Shown in pieces: positions 8,561 through 16,823 of a stretch of DNA of 64,000 bases. Numbering within the stretch: position 1 is the stretch's first letter; each line of letters begins with the position of its first letter. The stretch covers positions 248,001 to 312,000 of the forward strand of contig NZ_CP102283.1 of assembly GCF_025150565.1 (NCBI RefSeq), written 5' to 3'. The stretch comes from Granulicatella adiacens ATCC 49175. GTDB taxonomy: Bacteria > Bacillota > Bacilli > Lactobacillales > Aerococcaceae. The notes below the pieces were generated by a model. That model did not search any database, was not told the origin of the DNA, and saw only the letters and a list, made by a program, of their open reading frames with translations. Made by a program: the position numbers and the translations under genes.

Positions 8561-9571
8561 ATGGCAATATTAGTGACAGGCGGAGCTGGTTATATTGGTA
8601 GCCATACCGTAGTAGAATTATTAAATTTAGGGAAGGAAGTCGTAATTGTCGATAACCTTTCGAACTCTAGCATCTTGGTATTAGATCGGATTGAAGTAAT
8701 TACAGGGAAACGTCCTGCGTTTTACGAATTAGATGTTTGTGATAAACAAGGATTGAGAAAAGTTTTTGAACAAGAATCTATTGAGGCTGCAATTCATTTT
8801 GCAGGATACAAAGCTGTCGGCGAATCCGTACAAAAGCCTGTGATGTACTACGAAAATAATATTATGAGCACATTAGCTCTTGTTGAAGTGATGTCAGAGT
8901 TTAAAGTTAAGAAGATTGTATTTTCATCGAGTGCGACTGTATACGGCATTCACAATCAATCACCCCTCATTGAGACAATGCCGACAAGTGCAACAAATCC
9001 TTATGGGTACACCAAAGTGATGCTTGAACAAATTTTAAAAGATGTTCATGTAGCAGATTCAGAGTGGAGTATTGCATTGCTTCGTTATTTCAATCCGATT
9101 GGGGCTCACGAGTCTGGGTTGATTGGTGAAAACCCTTCAGGAATTCCTAACAACTTGATGCCTTTTATTGCACAAGTAGCGGTAGGTAAGCGACCAGAGC
9201 TAAGTGTTTTTGGAGATGATTATGATACGGTAGATGGTACTGGCGTTCGAGATTATATCCATGTCGTGGATTTAGCGAGTGGCCACATAAAAGCGTTAGA
9301 AAAAGTATCTGAAAAAACAGATGTTTATATTTATAACCTTGGTTCAGGAGAAGGCACTAGTGTATTACAACTTGTAAATACATTTGAAAGTGTTAATAGG
9401 GTTCCAATTCCTTATAAAATTGTTCCAAGACGATCAGGAGACGTTGCGACTTGTTATGCAAATGCAGACAAAGCTTATAAGGAATTAAATTGGAAGACAA
9501 CGAAATCAGTTGAAGACATGTGTAGAGATACATGGAATTGGCAATCGAAAAATCCAAACGGATATCAATAG
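8561..9571 (+). CDS. galE: UDP-glucose 4-epimerase
   Basis: This NAD-dependent short-chain-type epimerase interconverts UDP-glucose and UDP-galactose. The Rossmann motif GGAGYIGSH is at residues 7-15, the catalytic Ser is in SSSATVYG (about 125) and the YGYTK tyrosine/lysine pair is near 147-151. The 336-residue length is normal. TAGGAGGAA precedes the start. It is the last gene of operon 1. No clear terminator follows, so some reading into the 2H phosphoesterase operon is possible. Confidence 0.94.
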   Translation: MAILVTGGAGYIGSHTVVELLNLGKEVVIVDNLSNSSILVLDRIEVITGKRPAFYELDVCDKQGLRKVFEQESIEAAIHFAGYKAVGESVQKPVMYYENNIMSTLALVEVMSEFKVKKIVFSSSATVYGIHNQSPLIETMPTSATNPYGYTKVMLEQILKDVHVADSEWSIALLRYFNPIGAHESGLIGENPSGIPNNLMPFIAQVAVGKRPELSVFGDDYDTVDGTGVRDYIHVVDLASGHIKALEKVSEKTDVYIYNLGSGEGTSVLQLVNTFESVNRVPIPYKIVPRRSGDVATCYANADKAYKELNWKTTKSVEDMCRDTWNWQSKNPNGYQ

Positions 9572-9628
9572 TATAATTCTGATTTGTAATAGTAAAAAGA
9601 CAGTAAAAACAGGAATAAAAAAAATTTA

Positions 9629-9666
9629 TGAAAACGGTTGACAAGAAAACGATTACACCATATAAT
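9629..9666 (+). promoter_or_regulatory. Consensus promoter of operon 2 with cre-like site on the -35
   Basis: TTGACA (9638-9643), a 17-bp spacer and TATAAT (9661-9666) form a perfect sigma-A promoter. TGAAAACGGTTGAC (9629-9642) resembles cre and overlaps the -35, as at operon 1. A strong promoter with two negative control sites fits a substrate-induced uptake operon. Confidence 0.82.
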
Positions 9667-9676
9667 GAAGTTACCG

Positions 9677-9694
9677 TTTGACACCGGTGTCAAA
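9677..9694. promoter_or_regulatory. Palindromic operator TGACACCGGTGTCA, copy 2
   Basis: TTTGACACCGGTGTCAAA is an 18-bp perfect palindrome whose central 14 bp are identical to the copy at 4121-4134. It again lies just after the predicted start point. The shared site ties the two operons into one regulon. Confidence 0.78.
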
Positions 9695-9715
9695 AACAAA
9701 AGAAGGAAGAATAAC

Positions 9716-10378
9716 ATGAAAAATCTTACAAAAATAAAGTTTAAAGAAAATGGAGAGTTTAATCATTTTCCAGGAAATACGGTAGTTGCAAACCTCTATA
9801 CAAAGCCAGACTTAATGGAAGTAGTAGATATTATTCAGGCTCGCTATAGAGAATTACCTTTTATTGATAAGTTTACTCTCACCCCTAGAGATTCTATTCA
9901 TATGACTGTAATTGAATTGCTTTGTCATGAAAATCGTGAGACTGAATTTTGGAGTAGCCATCTACCATTGGATACTCCTTTACAAGAAATCCATGATTAC
10001 TTTGCAAAACAACTAGAAATTTTCCCATTGCTAAACGAAGAGATTCATATGCGTGTGACTGAAATGGGGAATCAAAACATTTTAGTTGAACCAGCAGATG
10101 AAAAATCCGCTAAACGATTAGAAGAAATTAGAACTTATGTTTCTGAAAAAGCAGGTGTTCGTTTCCCTAATCATGATCGTTACCAATTCCATATCTCAAT
10201 TGGATATCTTCGAGTTCCATTAACTGAAGAAGAAAATGAAGAGTTTACTAAAGTGAAAAAGGAATTAACAAAAGTTTTACTTGAAAAAGTTCCTGTCATT
10301 ACTGTAAATCGTATCGATTATACTGTGTTTGAAGATATGAGACGTTTTGTTCCATATTGCGAAAAGTTTGGAAAATAA
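9716..10378 (+). CDS. 2H phosphoesterase superfamily protein (DUF1868-like)
   Basis: The 220-residue product has the two His-x-Thr/Ser signatures of the 2H fold: IHMTVIEL (about residue 62) and FHISIGYL (about 158). These two histidines normally hydrolyse cyclic phosphodiesters or RNA 2',3'-type ends. The overall layout resembles the DUF1868 group. The ATG at 9716 follows GAAGGAAG; an upstream in-frame start would place coding sequence across the promoter and operator. It is the first gene of the ABC-importer operon, which suggests it acts on the imported compound rather than on RNA. The actual substrate is unknown. Confidence 0.78.
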   Translation: MKNLTKIKFKENGEFNHFPGNTVVANLYTKPDLMEVVDIIQARYRELPFIDKFTLTPRDSIHMTVIELLCHENRETEFWSSHLPLDTPLQEIHDYFAKQLEIFPLLNEEIHMRVTEMGNQNILVEPADEKSAKRLEEIRTYVSEKAGVRFPNHDRYQFHISIGYLRVPLTEEENEEFTKVKKELTKVLLEKVPVITVNRIDYTVFEDMRRFVPYCEKFGK

Positions 10379-10412
10379 AAATTACAAATAAAAACAAAAA
10401 GGAGATTTCAAC

Positions 10413-11501
10413 ATGAAAAAATCGAAATTTTTAAAAACTTTACTAGCTGCAGGGCTTGCAGTTACAACATTAGCTGCATGCTCAGGAGGAGCAAATAGTT
10501 CATCAAACGCTACAACAACTGCACCTCAAGCACAATCAGAAGAAAAAGCGGATAAGAGTCAAGAATTAGTAATTTATTCTAACTCTGTTTCAAATGGGCG
10601 TGGAGATTGGCTAACTGCTAAAGCAAAAGAAGCTGGATTCAACATCCGTATGGTGGATATTGCAGGAGCTCAATTAGCAGACCGTGTTATTGCTGAAAAA
10701 AATAATTCAGTAGCAGATATGATATTTGGTATTGGTGCGGTAGACTCAAACAAACTTCGTGACGCAAATCTTTTAACACAATTCAAACCAGATTGGATTG
10801 ATAAGATTGATGCATCATTAGCAGATAAAAATGGATACTATAACCCAGTTATCGTTCAACCTTTAGTGTTGATTGGAAATCCAGAAGCTAAAGAAATGCC
10901 TAAAGACTGGACTGAATTAGCAGAAAAATATAAAGGTCAATACTCTATCTATGGATTAACAGGAGGAACAGGACGTGCGATTTACGCAAGTATCTTAGTT
11001 CGTTACCTTGATGAAAAAGGAGATTTAGGCGTATCAGAAAAAGGATGGGAAGTTGCAAAAGAATATTTTGCAAATGCCTATACTCTTCAAAAAGGTGAAA
11101 GCTCAGTTGTTAAAGTGTTAGATAAAGAAAGCCCAATCCAATACGGTATGATGTGGGGTTCTGGAGCGTTAGTCGGACAAAAAGAACAAAATGTTGAATT
11201 CAAAGTAATGTCACCTGAAATCGGGGTTCCATTCGTAACTGAACAAACAATGATTCTTAACACAAGTAAGAAACAAGCATTAGCAAAAGAATTCATCAAC
11301 TGGTTCGGTCAAGCTGAAATTCAAGCAGAATACAGCCAAAAATTTGGTTCTATTCCAGCGAATAAAGATGCTGTAAAAGAATTACCAGAAGCAACGAAGA
11401 AATTTGTTAATCAACTTAAACCACAAGATATTAACTGGGAAGTTGTTGGTAAATATTTAGACCAATGGGTTGAAAAAGCGGAATTAGAATACGTTAAATA
11501 A
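10413..11501 (+). CDS. ABC transporter substrate-binding lipoprotein (Fbp/AfuA-type)
   Basis: A lipobox LAACS (about residues 20-24) is followed by a Ser/Thr/Ala linker, then a periplasmic-binding-protein-2 fold beginning ELVIYSNSVSNGRGDWL. The first-lobe pattern and the closing QWVEKAELEYVK place it in the iron/2-aminoethylphosphonate/hexose-phosphate (AfuA-like) cluster. That cluster binds oxyanion or phosphate-bearing ligands as well as ferric iron. I cannot decide the ligand from sequence. The motif GGTGRAIYAS could form an anion-binding loop. It is cotranscribed with the 2H phosphoesterase, and a hairpin separates it from the ATPase gene. Confidence 0.85.
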   Translation: MKKSKFLKTLLAAGLAVTTLAACSGGANSSSNATTTAPQAQSEEKADKSQELVIYSNSVSNGRGDWLTAKAKEAGFNIRMVDIAGAQLADRVIAEKNNSVADMIFGIGAVDSNKLRDANLLTQFKPDWIDKIDASLADKNGYYNPVIVQPLVLIGNPEAKEMPKDWTELAEKYKGQYSIYGLTGGTGRAIYASILVRYLDEKGDLGVSEKGWEVAKEYFANAYTLQKGESSVVKVLDKESPIQYGMMWGSGALVGQKEQNVEFKVMSPEIGVPFVTEQTMILNTSKKQALAKEFINWFGQAEIQAEYSQKFGSIPANKDAVKELPEATKKFVNQLKPQDINWEVVGKYLDQWVEKAELEYVK

Positions 11502-11523
11502 TATTAAATGTTGAATTAATCAA

Positions 11524-11582
11524 TAAGAGTCTCGCTAGGATTCTACTCTATTCCATAGAATGAGTCTTCGCGAGACTTTTTA
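11524..11582 (+). terminator. Intra-operon hairpin after the binding-protein gene
   Basis: AGTCTCGC (11528-11535) pairs with GCGAGACT (11570-11577) followed by TTTTT, and an inner ATTCTA/TAGAAT stem extends it. It lies between the binding-protein and ATPase genes. It probably lets only part of transcription pass and protects the upstream message, giving excess binding protein. Confidence 0.75.
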
Positions 11583-11606
11583 AGATAACACAAAGGAGTA
11601 AACGAT

Positions 11607-12617
11607 ATGATTAAATTTGATAATATTCAAATTAAATACGGTGATTTTATTGCGATTGACAATTTGAATTTAGAAATTAACGAAGGGGAGTTCTTTACAT
11701 TCTTAGGGCCTTCTGGATGCGGAAAGTCAACAACTTTACGTGCATTAGTTGGATTTTTAGATCCATCGGCAGGTCGCATTGAAGTAAATGGTAAGGATGT
11801 TACTAAATTAGAACCTGAAAAACGTGGAATTGGAATTGTGTTCCAATCTTATGCATTATTCCCAACAATGACGGTTTTTGATAATATTGCGTTTGGTTTG
11901 AAAGTGAAGAAAGTTGCTCCAGATGTGATTAAAGCAAAAGTTGCAGCGGTAGCAGCAAAAATTAAAATTTCTGACCAACAATTAAAACGTAATGTATCAG
12001 AATTATCAGGTGGACAACAACAACGTGTGGCACTAGCTCGTGCGTTAGTATTAGAACCAAAAATTCTCTGTCTTGATGAACCACTTTCTAACTTGGATGC
12101 TAAATTACGTGTAGACTTAAGAAAAGAATTGAAACGTCTACAAAAAGATTTAGGAATTACAACATTGTACGTTACTCACGACCAAGAAGAAGCATTGACT
12201 TTGTCAGATAGAATTGCTGTATTTAACAATGGATTCATTGAACAAGTGGGAACGCCTCCTGAAATTTACCATCAATCTAAAACAGAATTTGTTTGTGACT
12301 TTATCGGAGATATTAATGTCCTTTCTGAAGAAACAGTTCATGAGATTTTAGAAAATAATCCAAACGTTCCTTTAGAAGATAAAAAAGGATATATTCGCTT
12401 AGAAAAAATTCGTTTCAAACGTGAAACGGAAAGAGATATTGTTCTTAATGGAACAATCGTTGATACAGAATTTTCTGGTGTTACGGTTCGATATACTGTT
12501 AAAGTGTCTGAACATCAAGTTTTAAACGTAACACGGATTGATAGTCAATTTGCAATTAAATCTGTAGGGGAAAATGTGGAACTTTATATTACACCTTCAG
12601 ATGTTGTGCAATATTAA
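11607..12617 (+). CDS. ABC transporter ATP-binding protein (Fbp/Afu/spermidine-type)
   Basis: Walker A is GPSGCGKST (about residues 34-42), the signature is LSGGQQQR (about 133), and Walker B is ILCLDEP followed by LSNLDAKLR, as in the polyamine/iron/thiamine importer class. A C-terminal extension of about 100 residues after the H-loop (VTHDQEEAL) resembles a TOBE-like regulatory domain. AAAGGAGT precedes the start. It energises the fused permease encoded 11 nt downstream. Confidence 0.9.
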   Translation: MIKFDNIQIKYGDFIAIDNLNLEINEGEFFTFLGPSGCGKSTTLRALVGFLDPSAGRIEVNGKDVTKLEPEKRGIGIVFQSYALFPTMTVFDNIAFGLKVKKVAPDVIKAKVAAVAAKIKISDQQLKRNVSELSGGQQQRVALARALVLEPKILCLDEPLSNLDAKLRVDLRKELKRLQKDLGITTLYVTHDQEEALTLSDRIAVFNNGFIEQVGTPPEIYHQSKTEFVCDFIGDINVLSEETVHEILENNPNVPLEDKKGYIRLEKIRFKRETERDIVLNGTIVDTEFSGVTVRYTVKVSEHQVLNVTRIDSQFAIKSVGENVELYITPSDVVQY

Positions 12618-12628
12618 GGAGGTACAAC

Positions 12629-14320
12629 ATGCGTCATAAGTTAAATTGGAAAGATTGGCTCATTCGTATAGGGCTTATCTGGTTCCTCGTAACGTTTATT
12701 ATTTATCCAAACTTTGATTTGGTTGTGAATGTATTTGTCAAAGATGGACAATTCTCGCTAGATGCTGTCAATCGTGTACTTAAATCACCACGTGCAATTC
12801 AAAGTATTATGAACAGTTTTAAGCTAGCATTCTCGTTAATTATTACAGTTAACGTAGTCGGCCTTCTTTGTGTATTGTTTACAGAATACTTTGATATCAA
12901 AGGGGCTAAGATTTTAAAACTTGGATACATGACATCTTTAATTTATGGTGGTGTGGTTCTAGCTACAGGGTATAAATTCGTATACGGCCCTTATGGAATG
13001 ATTACAAGAATTCTACAAAACTTCCTACCCAACCTTGATCCAAACTGGTTCGTAGGATATGGTGCTGTATTGTTCATTATGACCTTCTCAGGTACAGCAA
13101 ACCATACATTATTCTTAACAAATACCATTCGTGGTGTCGATTATCACACTATTGAAGCAGCGCGTAATATGGGGGCAAAACCATTTACAGTATTCAGAAA
13201 AATCGTTTTACCAACATTAACGCCAACATTATTTGCCTTAACAATTATGATTTTCTTAAGTGGGTTATCAGCAGTTGCAGCTCCAATGATTGTAGGGGGT
13301 AAACAATTCCAAACAATTAACCCGATGATTATCACTTTTGCAGGGATGGGCAACTCTCGTGACCTTGCTGCATTACTTGCGATTGTCCTTGGGATTGCGA
13401 CAACAATCTTATTAAGTATCATGAATAAGATAGAAAAAGGCGGAAATTATATCTCAATTTCTAAAACAAAGGCGCCTTTGAAAAAACAAAAAATCACTTC
13501 AAAACCATGGAATATTATTGCTCATATCGTGGCATACGCTTTATTCGTAGTGTTCATGTTACCTTTGATTTTCATTGTCTTGTATTCGTTCACTGATCCA
13601 GTGGCGATTCAAACAGGTAACTTGTCATTAGCTAACTTTACTCTAGAAAACTATCACCAATTCTTTAGTAATAGTGTTGCGTTCTCACCATTCTTAGTCA
13701 GCTTTGTATATGCTATTCTTGCTGCTATCACTGCGACAGTTCTTGCCGTTGTATTTGCACGTGTGGTTCGTAAACATAAAGCTCGCTTTGACTCATTCTT
13801 TGAATATGGTGCGTTATTACCATGGCTATTACCAAGTACTTTATTAGCAATCAGTTTACTATTTACATTTAACCAACCACAACCACTTGTATTTAATCAA
13901 ATTCTTGTGGGAACATTTGTAATCTTACTAATTGCCTATATTATTGTAAAAATTCCATTCTCTTATCGTATGGTTCGTGCTATTTTGTTTAGCGTTGATG
14001 ACGAGATGGAAGATGCAGCTCGTAGTATGGGGGCATCATCATTCTATACGATGATGAAGGTTATTATTCCGTTTATTTTACCGGTAGTACTTTCAGTTAT
14101 TGCTCTTAACTTTAACTCTTTATTAACAGACTTCGACTTATCTGTATTCTTATATCATCCTTTAGCTCAACCTTTAGGTATTACTATTCGTTCTGCTGGG
14201 GATGAAACAGCAACATCAAATGCTCAAGCACTTGTCTTTGTATATACAATCGTATTGATGATTATTTCTTCAGCAGTACTTTATTTCACACAAAGACGAG
14301 GAAAGACAACTAGAAAATAA
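12629..14320 (+). CDS. ABC transporter permease, two fused transmembrane units
   Basis: The 563-residue protein holds two binding-protein-dependent permease units in one chain, about twelve helices. Each has an EAA coupling loop: [17 protein letters not shown] (about 176) and [18 protein letters not shown] (about 460). Fused permeases of this length are standard for FbpB/AfuB and 2-aminoethylphosphonate systems. AAGGAGGT precedes the start. It forms the importer with the lipoprotein and ATPase encoded upstream. Confidence 0.9.
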   Translation: MRHKLNWKDWLIRIGLIWFLVTFIIYPNFDLVVNVFVKDGQFSLDAVNRVLKSPRAIQSIMNSFKLAFSLIITVNVVGLLCVLFTEYFDIKGAKILKLGYMTSLIYGGVVLATGYKFVYGPYGMITRILQNFLPNLDPNWFVGYGAVLFIMTFSGTANHTLFLTNTIRGVDYHTIEAARNMGAKPFTVFRKIVLPTLTPTLFALTIMIFLSGLSAVAAPMIVGGKQFQTINPMIITFAGMGNSRDLAALLAIVLGIATTILLSIMNKIEKGGNYISISKTKAPLKKQKITSKPWNIIAHIVAYALFVVFMLPLIFIVLYSFTDPVAIQTGNLSLANFTLENYHQFFSNSVAFSPFLVSFVYAILAAITATVLAVVFARVVRKHKARFDSFFEYGALLPWLLPSTLLAISLLFTFNQPQPLVFNQILVGTFVILLIAYIIVKIPFSYRMVRAILFSVDDEMEDAARSMGASSFYTMMKVIIPFILPVVLSVIALNFNSLLTDFDLSVFLYHPLAQPLGITIRSAGDETATSNAQALVFVYTIVLMIISSAVLYFTQRRGKTTRK

Positions 14321-14322
14321 TT

Positions 14323-15036
14323 ATGGTTACATCAGGTATTGAATTAACGAATACAGATATTTTTATCCGAATTGCATTATCTTTAGTTGCGGGAATAGTT
14401 ATTGGTATGGAACGAGGCGGTAAGTCGCAACCTGCGGGAATTAGAACTCATAGTGTCGTATGTGTTGCCGCATGTTTAATTATGATGACAAATGAATTTG
14501 TTTCGTATAAGTTTGGGGCAGGAGATCCGACCAGATTAGGAGCGCAGGTTGTTTCGGGAGTCGGTTTTCTAGGTGCTGGGACAATCCTTGTCACAGAAAA
14601 AAAGAAAGTTACAGGTTTAACGACCGCGGCAGGTATTTGGGGGTCTGCAGGGATTGGACTAGCTATTGGAGTCGGATTTTATCAGGGAGCGGTTTTAGCA
14701 GCCATCTCTATTTGGGGTGTGATATCCATGTTCCAACCGTTAAAGATGTATTTACAGAAAAGGTCTAAAGTAATGGAACTCTATATAGTAGTGAATTCTA
14801 CGGAAGCATATAATCGAGTATTGGTTTATTGTGCAGAAAATCGTATTCGAATTACTGACTCAAGGACTGCGTTTGGGGAAGCAAATCAAAGTCGAATACA
14901 GTATTTTGATGTACCAGAAAAGAAAATTGCTTCTTTTGTAACGTTAGAATTAGCTGGAAGTTTTGAACATCTTCGCCTTATGGAAGAAATTTCTAATATT
15001 GCAGGTGTCATTTACGTTGAAGAGATTAGTGAATAA
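14323..15036 (+). CDS. MgtC/SapB family membrane protein
   Basis: This 237-residue protein has an N-terminal membrane domain with the MgtC signatures GIVIGMERGGKSQPAGIRTH, GVGFLGAGTIL and GLTTAAGIWGSAGIGLAIG, then a C-terminal ACT-like domain of about 80 residues. MgtC proteins are linked to Mg2+ and phosphate homeostasis and to adaptation inside hosts. The gene starts two bases after the permease stop and is followed by a strong terminator, so it is the last gene of operon 2. That location may mean it handles phosphate or cation imbalance caused by import, which is inference. Confidence 0.88.
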   Translation: MVTSGIELTNTDIFIRIALSLVAGIVIGMERGGKSQPAGIRTHSVVCVAACLIMMTNEFVSYKFGAGDPTRLGAQVVSGVGFLGAGTILVTEKKKVTGLTTAAGIWGSAGIGLAIGVGFYQGAVLAAISIWGVISMFQPLKMYLQKRSKVMELYIVVNSTEAYNRVLVYCAENRIRITDSRTAFGEANQSRIQYFDVPEKKIASFVTLELAGSFEHLRLMEEISNIAGVIYVEEISE

Positions 15037-15042
15037 CGGATG

Positions 15043-15070
15043 AAAGAGCAAGGACTCCTTGCTCTTTTTT
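15043..15070 (+). terminator. Rho-independent terminator of operon 2
   Basis: AAAGAGCAAGGA and TCCTTGCTCTTT pair around one base, followed by a T run. It ends the importer/mgtC transcript. Confidence 0.9.
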
Positions 15071-15146
15071 AGATGAATAAGTATTCGCTAAAGAGATGTC
15101 GAATGCCAATTTCCTAGTATAGGATGGATAGAGGAGTTATTATGGG

Positions 15147-15518
15147 ATGAAAGTATGTAAGATAAATTTTGATAATGGAGGCATTCGATATTATAATAGA
15201 AAATGCCTAGAAAAAGAATGTCATATTTATACATTTCATGAGTTATGCGAATGGGTATGGGCATTTCATCTTCCAATGGATCAAATAATAAAAAAAGTAA
15301 TTTTCAAAGAAATGCTAGTACCAATTTTAGAAAGTTACATCGATCAAATAGATCAAGAACTAAAAGAAATGAATTGTCTCACGGAATTATATTTGATAGA
15401 ATTATGCGGTATTCCAATATCTTACACGTTTATTCAAACGATGATCATCAGATATTTTGAATTGCTTGGATATAAAAGTGAACTCTTAAGATTTCGAGTG
15501 AACAGAATGCATCAATAA
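15147..15518 (+). CDS. Hypothetical protein, no recognised family
   Basis: The 123-residue product is slightly acidic in its middle and has two hydrophobic helical stretches (about 60-75 and 85-115) that are too polar for certain membrane helices. Its cysteines (CKINF, KCLEKECH, ELCEW, NCLTE, LCGIP) are unusually many for this genome. GAGGAG lies 10 bases before the ATG. It stands alone between the operon 2 terminator and the LacI-type gene. I see no motif that gives a function. A shorter overlapping frame at 15245-15460 has no ribosome site and looks like a shadow. Confidence 0.5.
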   Translation: MKVCKINFDNGGIRYYNRKCLEKECHIYTFHELCEWVWAFHLPMDQIIKKVIFKEMLVPILESYIDQIDQELKEMNCLTELYLIELCGIPISYTFIQTMIIRYFELLGYKSELLRFRVNRMHQ

Positions 15519-15565
15519 TGACAATTAGTATAGTTATCGGAAAAATAAATTTATAAGGAGTAAGG

Positions 15566-16564
15566 ATGGAAAAGTTTAAGAGAAAGGCTACTATTTATGA
15601 TATTGCGCGCATTTCAGGGGTCTCTCCTAAGACTGTTTCCCGTGTTATCAATGGTGGTGATGGAGTTAGATCAGAAACTTACCAGTCTGTGATGAAGGTA
15701 ATTGATGAACTGTCTTATATTCCAAATGCGTATGCACAAAATCTGACTAAGAAAGAAACAACGAATATTCTCATTTCAGTCAAGAAGATGGAGTCCTTCC
15801 CATTAATCTGGTTCCAGACACTATTGGATAAGGTTTTACAAACTTGTAAAGAAATGGGAGTCAATGCAATCGTCGAGTATTTTGGTGAAGGGGATTCAAT
15901 TAAGGATTCTATTATTTCAAGTACTGGAAGTTTAGTCGATGGAGTTATTGTCTTTTATGAAGGTAAAGATGATAGTAGAATTCAATATTTAAAGAAAAAT
16001 AATATGCCTTTTATTGTGTTTGGGAAATCACAGACAGAAGGTGTTATTTATGTTTCGAATAATGATTTTCAAGCAATGTACGATTTGATGGGAGCCGTTG
16101 CTGATAAAGGGCTTTGTGACATGTGGCTACTAATGGGTGGAGAGTCACTTGTCAATAAAGATCGTGAGAAGGGTGCTCGTACTTTTGTAAAAGAGAAAAA
16201 GTATGAAATTGCTTTAGAAGTTGTTTATGGATTAGCTACGATTGAATCTGTGTATCATTATGCGATCGATAACTTAACAGGTACGAATATACCGGATATT
16301 ATATTTGTCTCTGGGGATGAAAAAGTCCAAGGGATTATTCGTGCGTGTTACGAAAAAGGAATCTCGATTCCTGACCAATTAGCTATTGTAGGGTTTGACA
16401 ACATTCCAATAGCACAATATTATACACCTGCATTATCAACCATTTCTCCAGATTATAGTCAGTTAGCAAAAGAAATGATTGATGGAGTTCTTGCGATTAT
16501 CAATGGAGATAAAAGAAAATCTGTAGAGGTTTCTACAACTCTTGTCAGACGACAATCGTTTTAA
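15566..16564 (+). CDS. LacI-family transcriptional regulator
   Basis: Residues 8-55 are a LacI helix-turn-helix and hinge: ATIYDIARISGVSPKTVSRV, then NAYAQNLTKKET. The rest is a periplasmic-binding-like sugar-sensing domain (VDGVIVF, IVGFDNIPIAQYYTPALSTI). The length of 332 residues is standard. It lies just beyond operon 2 and is the only LacI-type gene in the window. It is therefore the best candidate to bind the shared TGACACCGGTGTCA palindromes at 4121 and 9679. No copy of that site lies in front of its own gene, so it is probably not autoregulated. Confidence 0.9.
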   Translation: MEKFKRKATIYDIARISGVSPKTVSRVINGGDGVRSETYQSVMKVIDELSYIPNAYAQNLTKKETTNILISVKKMESFPLIWFQTLLDKVLQTCKEMGVNAIVEYFGEGDSIKDSIISSTGSLVDGVIVFYEGKDDSRIQYLKKNNMPFIVFGKSQTEGVIYVSNNDFQAMYDLMGAVADKGLCDMWLLMGGESLVNKDREKGARTFVKEKKYEIALEVVYGLATIESVYHYAIDNLTGTNIPDIIFVSGDEKVQGIIRACYEKGISIPDQLAIVGFDNIPIAQYYTPALSTISPDYSQLAKEMIDGVLAIINGDKRKSVEVSTTLVRRQSF

Positions 16565-16596
16565 GCAGAGCACGGTGCAAATAATACCAATGTCTT

Positions 16597-16636
16597 AAAA
16601 TGGAAGTAAGCTTTTAGAGTTTATTTCCATTTTTTG
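16597..16636 (+). terminator. Rho-independent terminator
   Basis: AAAATGGAAGTAA pairs with TTATTTCCATTTT, followed by T residues, downstream of the LacI-type gene. Confidence 0.75.
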
Positions 16637-16701
16637 TTTCCTGATTTCAGTTTATTTGCTAGAAGGAAAGACAGCAGTATGATGAACTGTAACATCTCAC
16701 A

Positions 16702-16730
16702 TTGCGCGAAGGTTGCATGAGTGTTATAAT
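16702..16730 (+). promoter_or_regulatory. Promoter for mntH
   Basis: TTGCGC (16702-16707), 17 bp and TATAAT (16725-16730) form a good promoter. The AT-rich leader to 16823 contains the palindrome TTTCATGAAA (16784-16793), a possible metal-regulator site that I cannot assign. Confidence 0.6.
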
Positions 16731-16823
16731 AGGCACTGTTTTTTATATATTTATTTATATGAAATGGACTATTTTTTGAAAAGTTTCATGAAATGAAATA
16801 ATTTACATATAAAGGAGGAAATT

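Noticed and set aside
9638-9715. N-terminal extension of the 2H phosphoesterase
   Set aside because: It would begin inside the -35 box and run through the operator. The ATG at 9716 has its own ribosome site.
15245-15460. Alternative 71-codon frame inside the hypothetical gene
   Set aside because: It has no ribosome site. The longer frame from 15147 has one.
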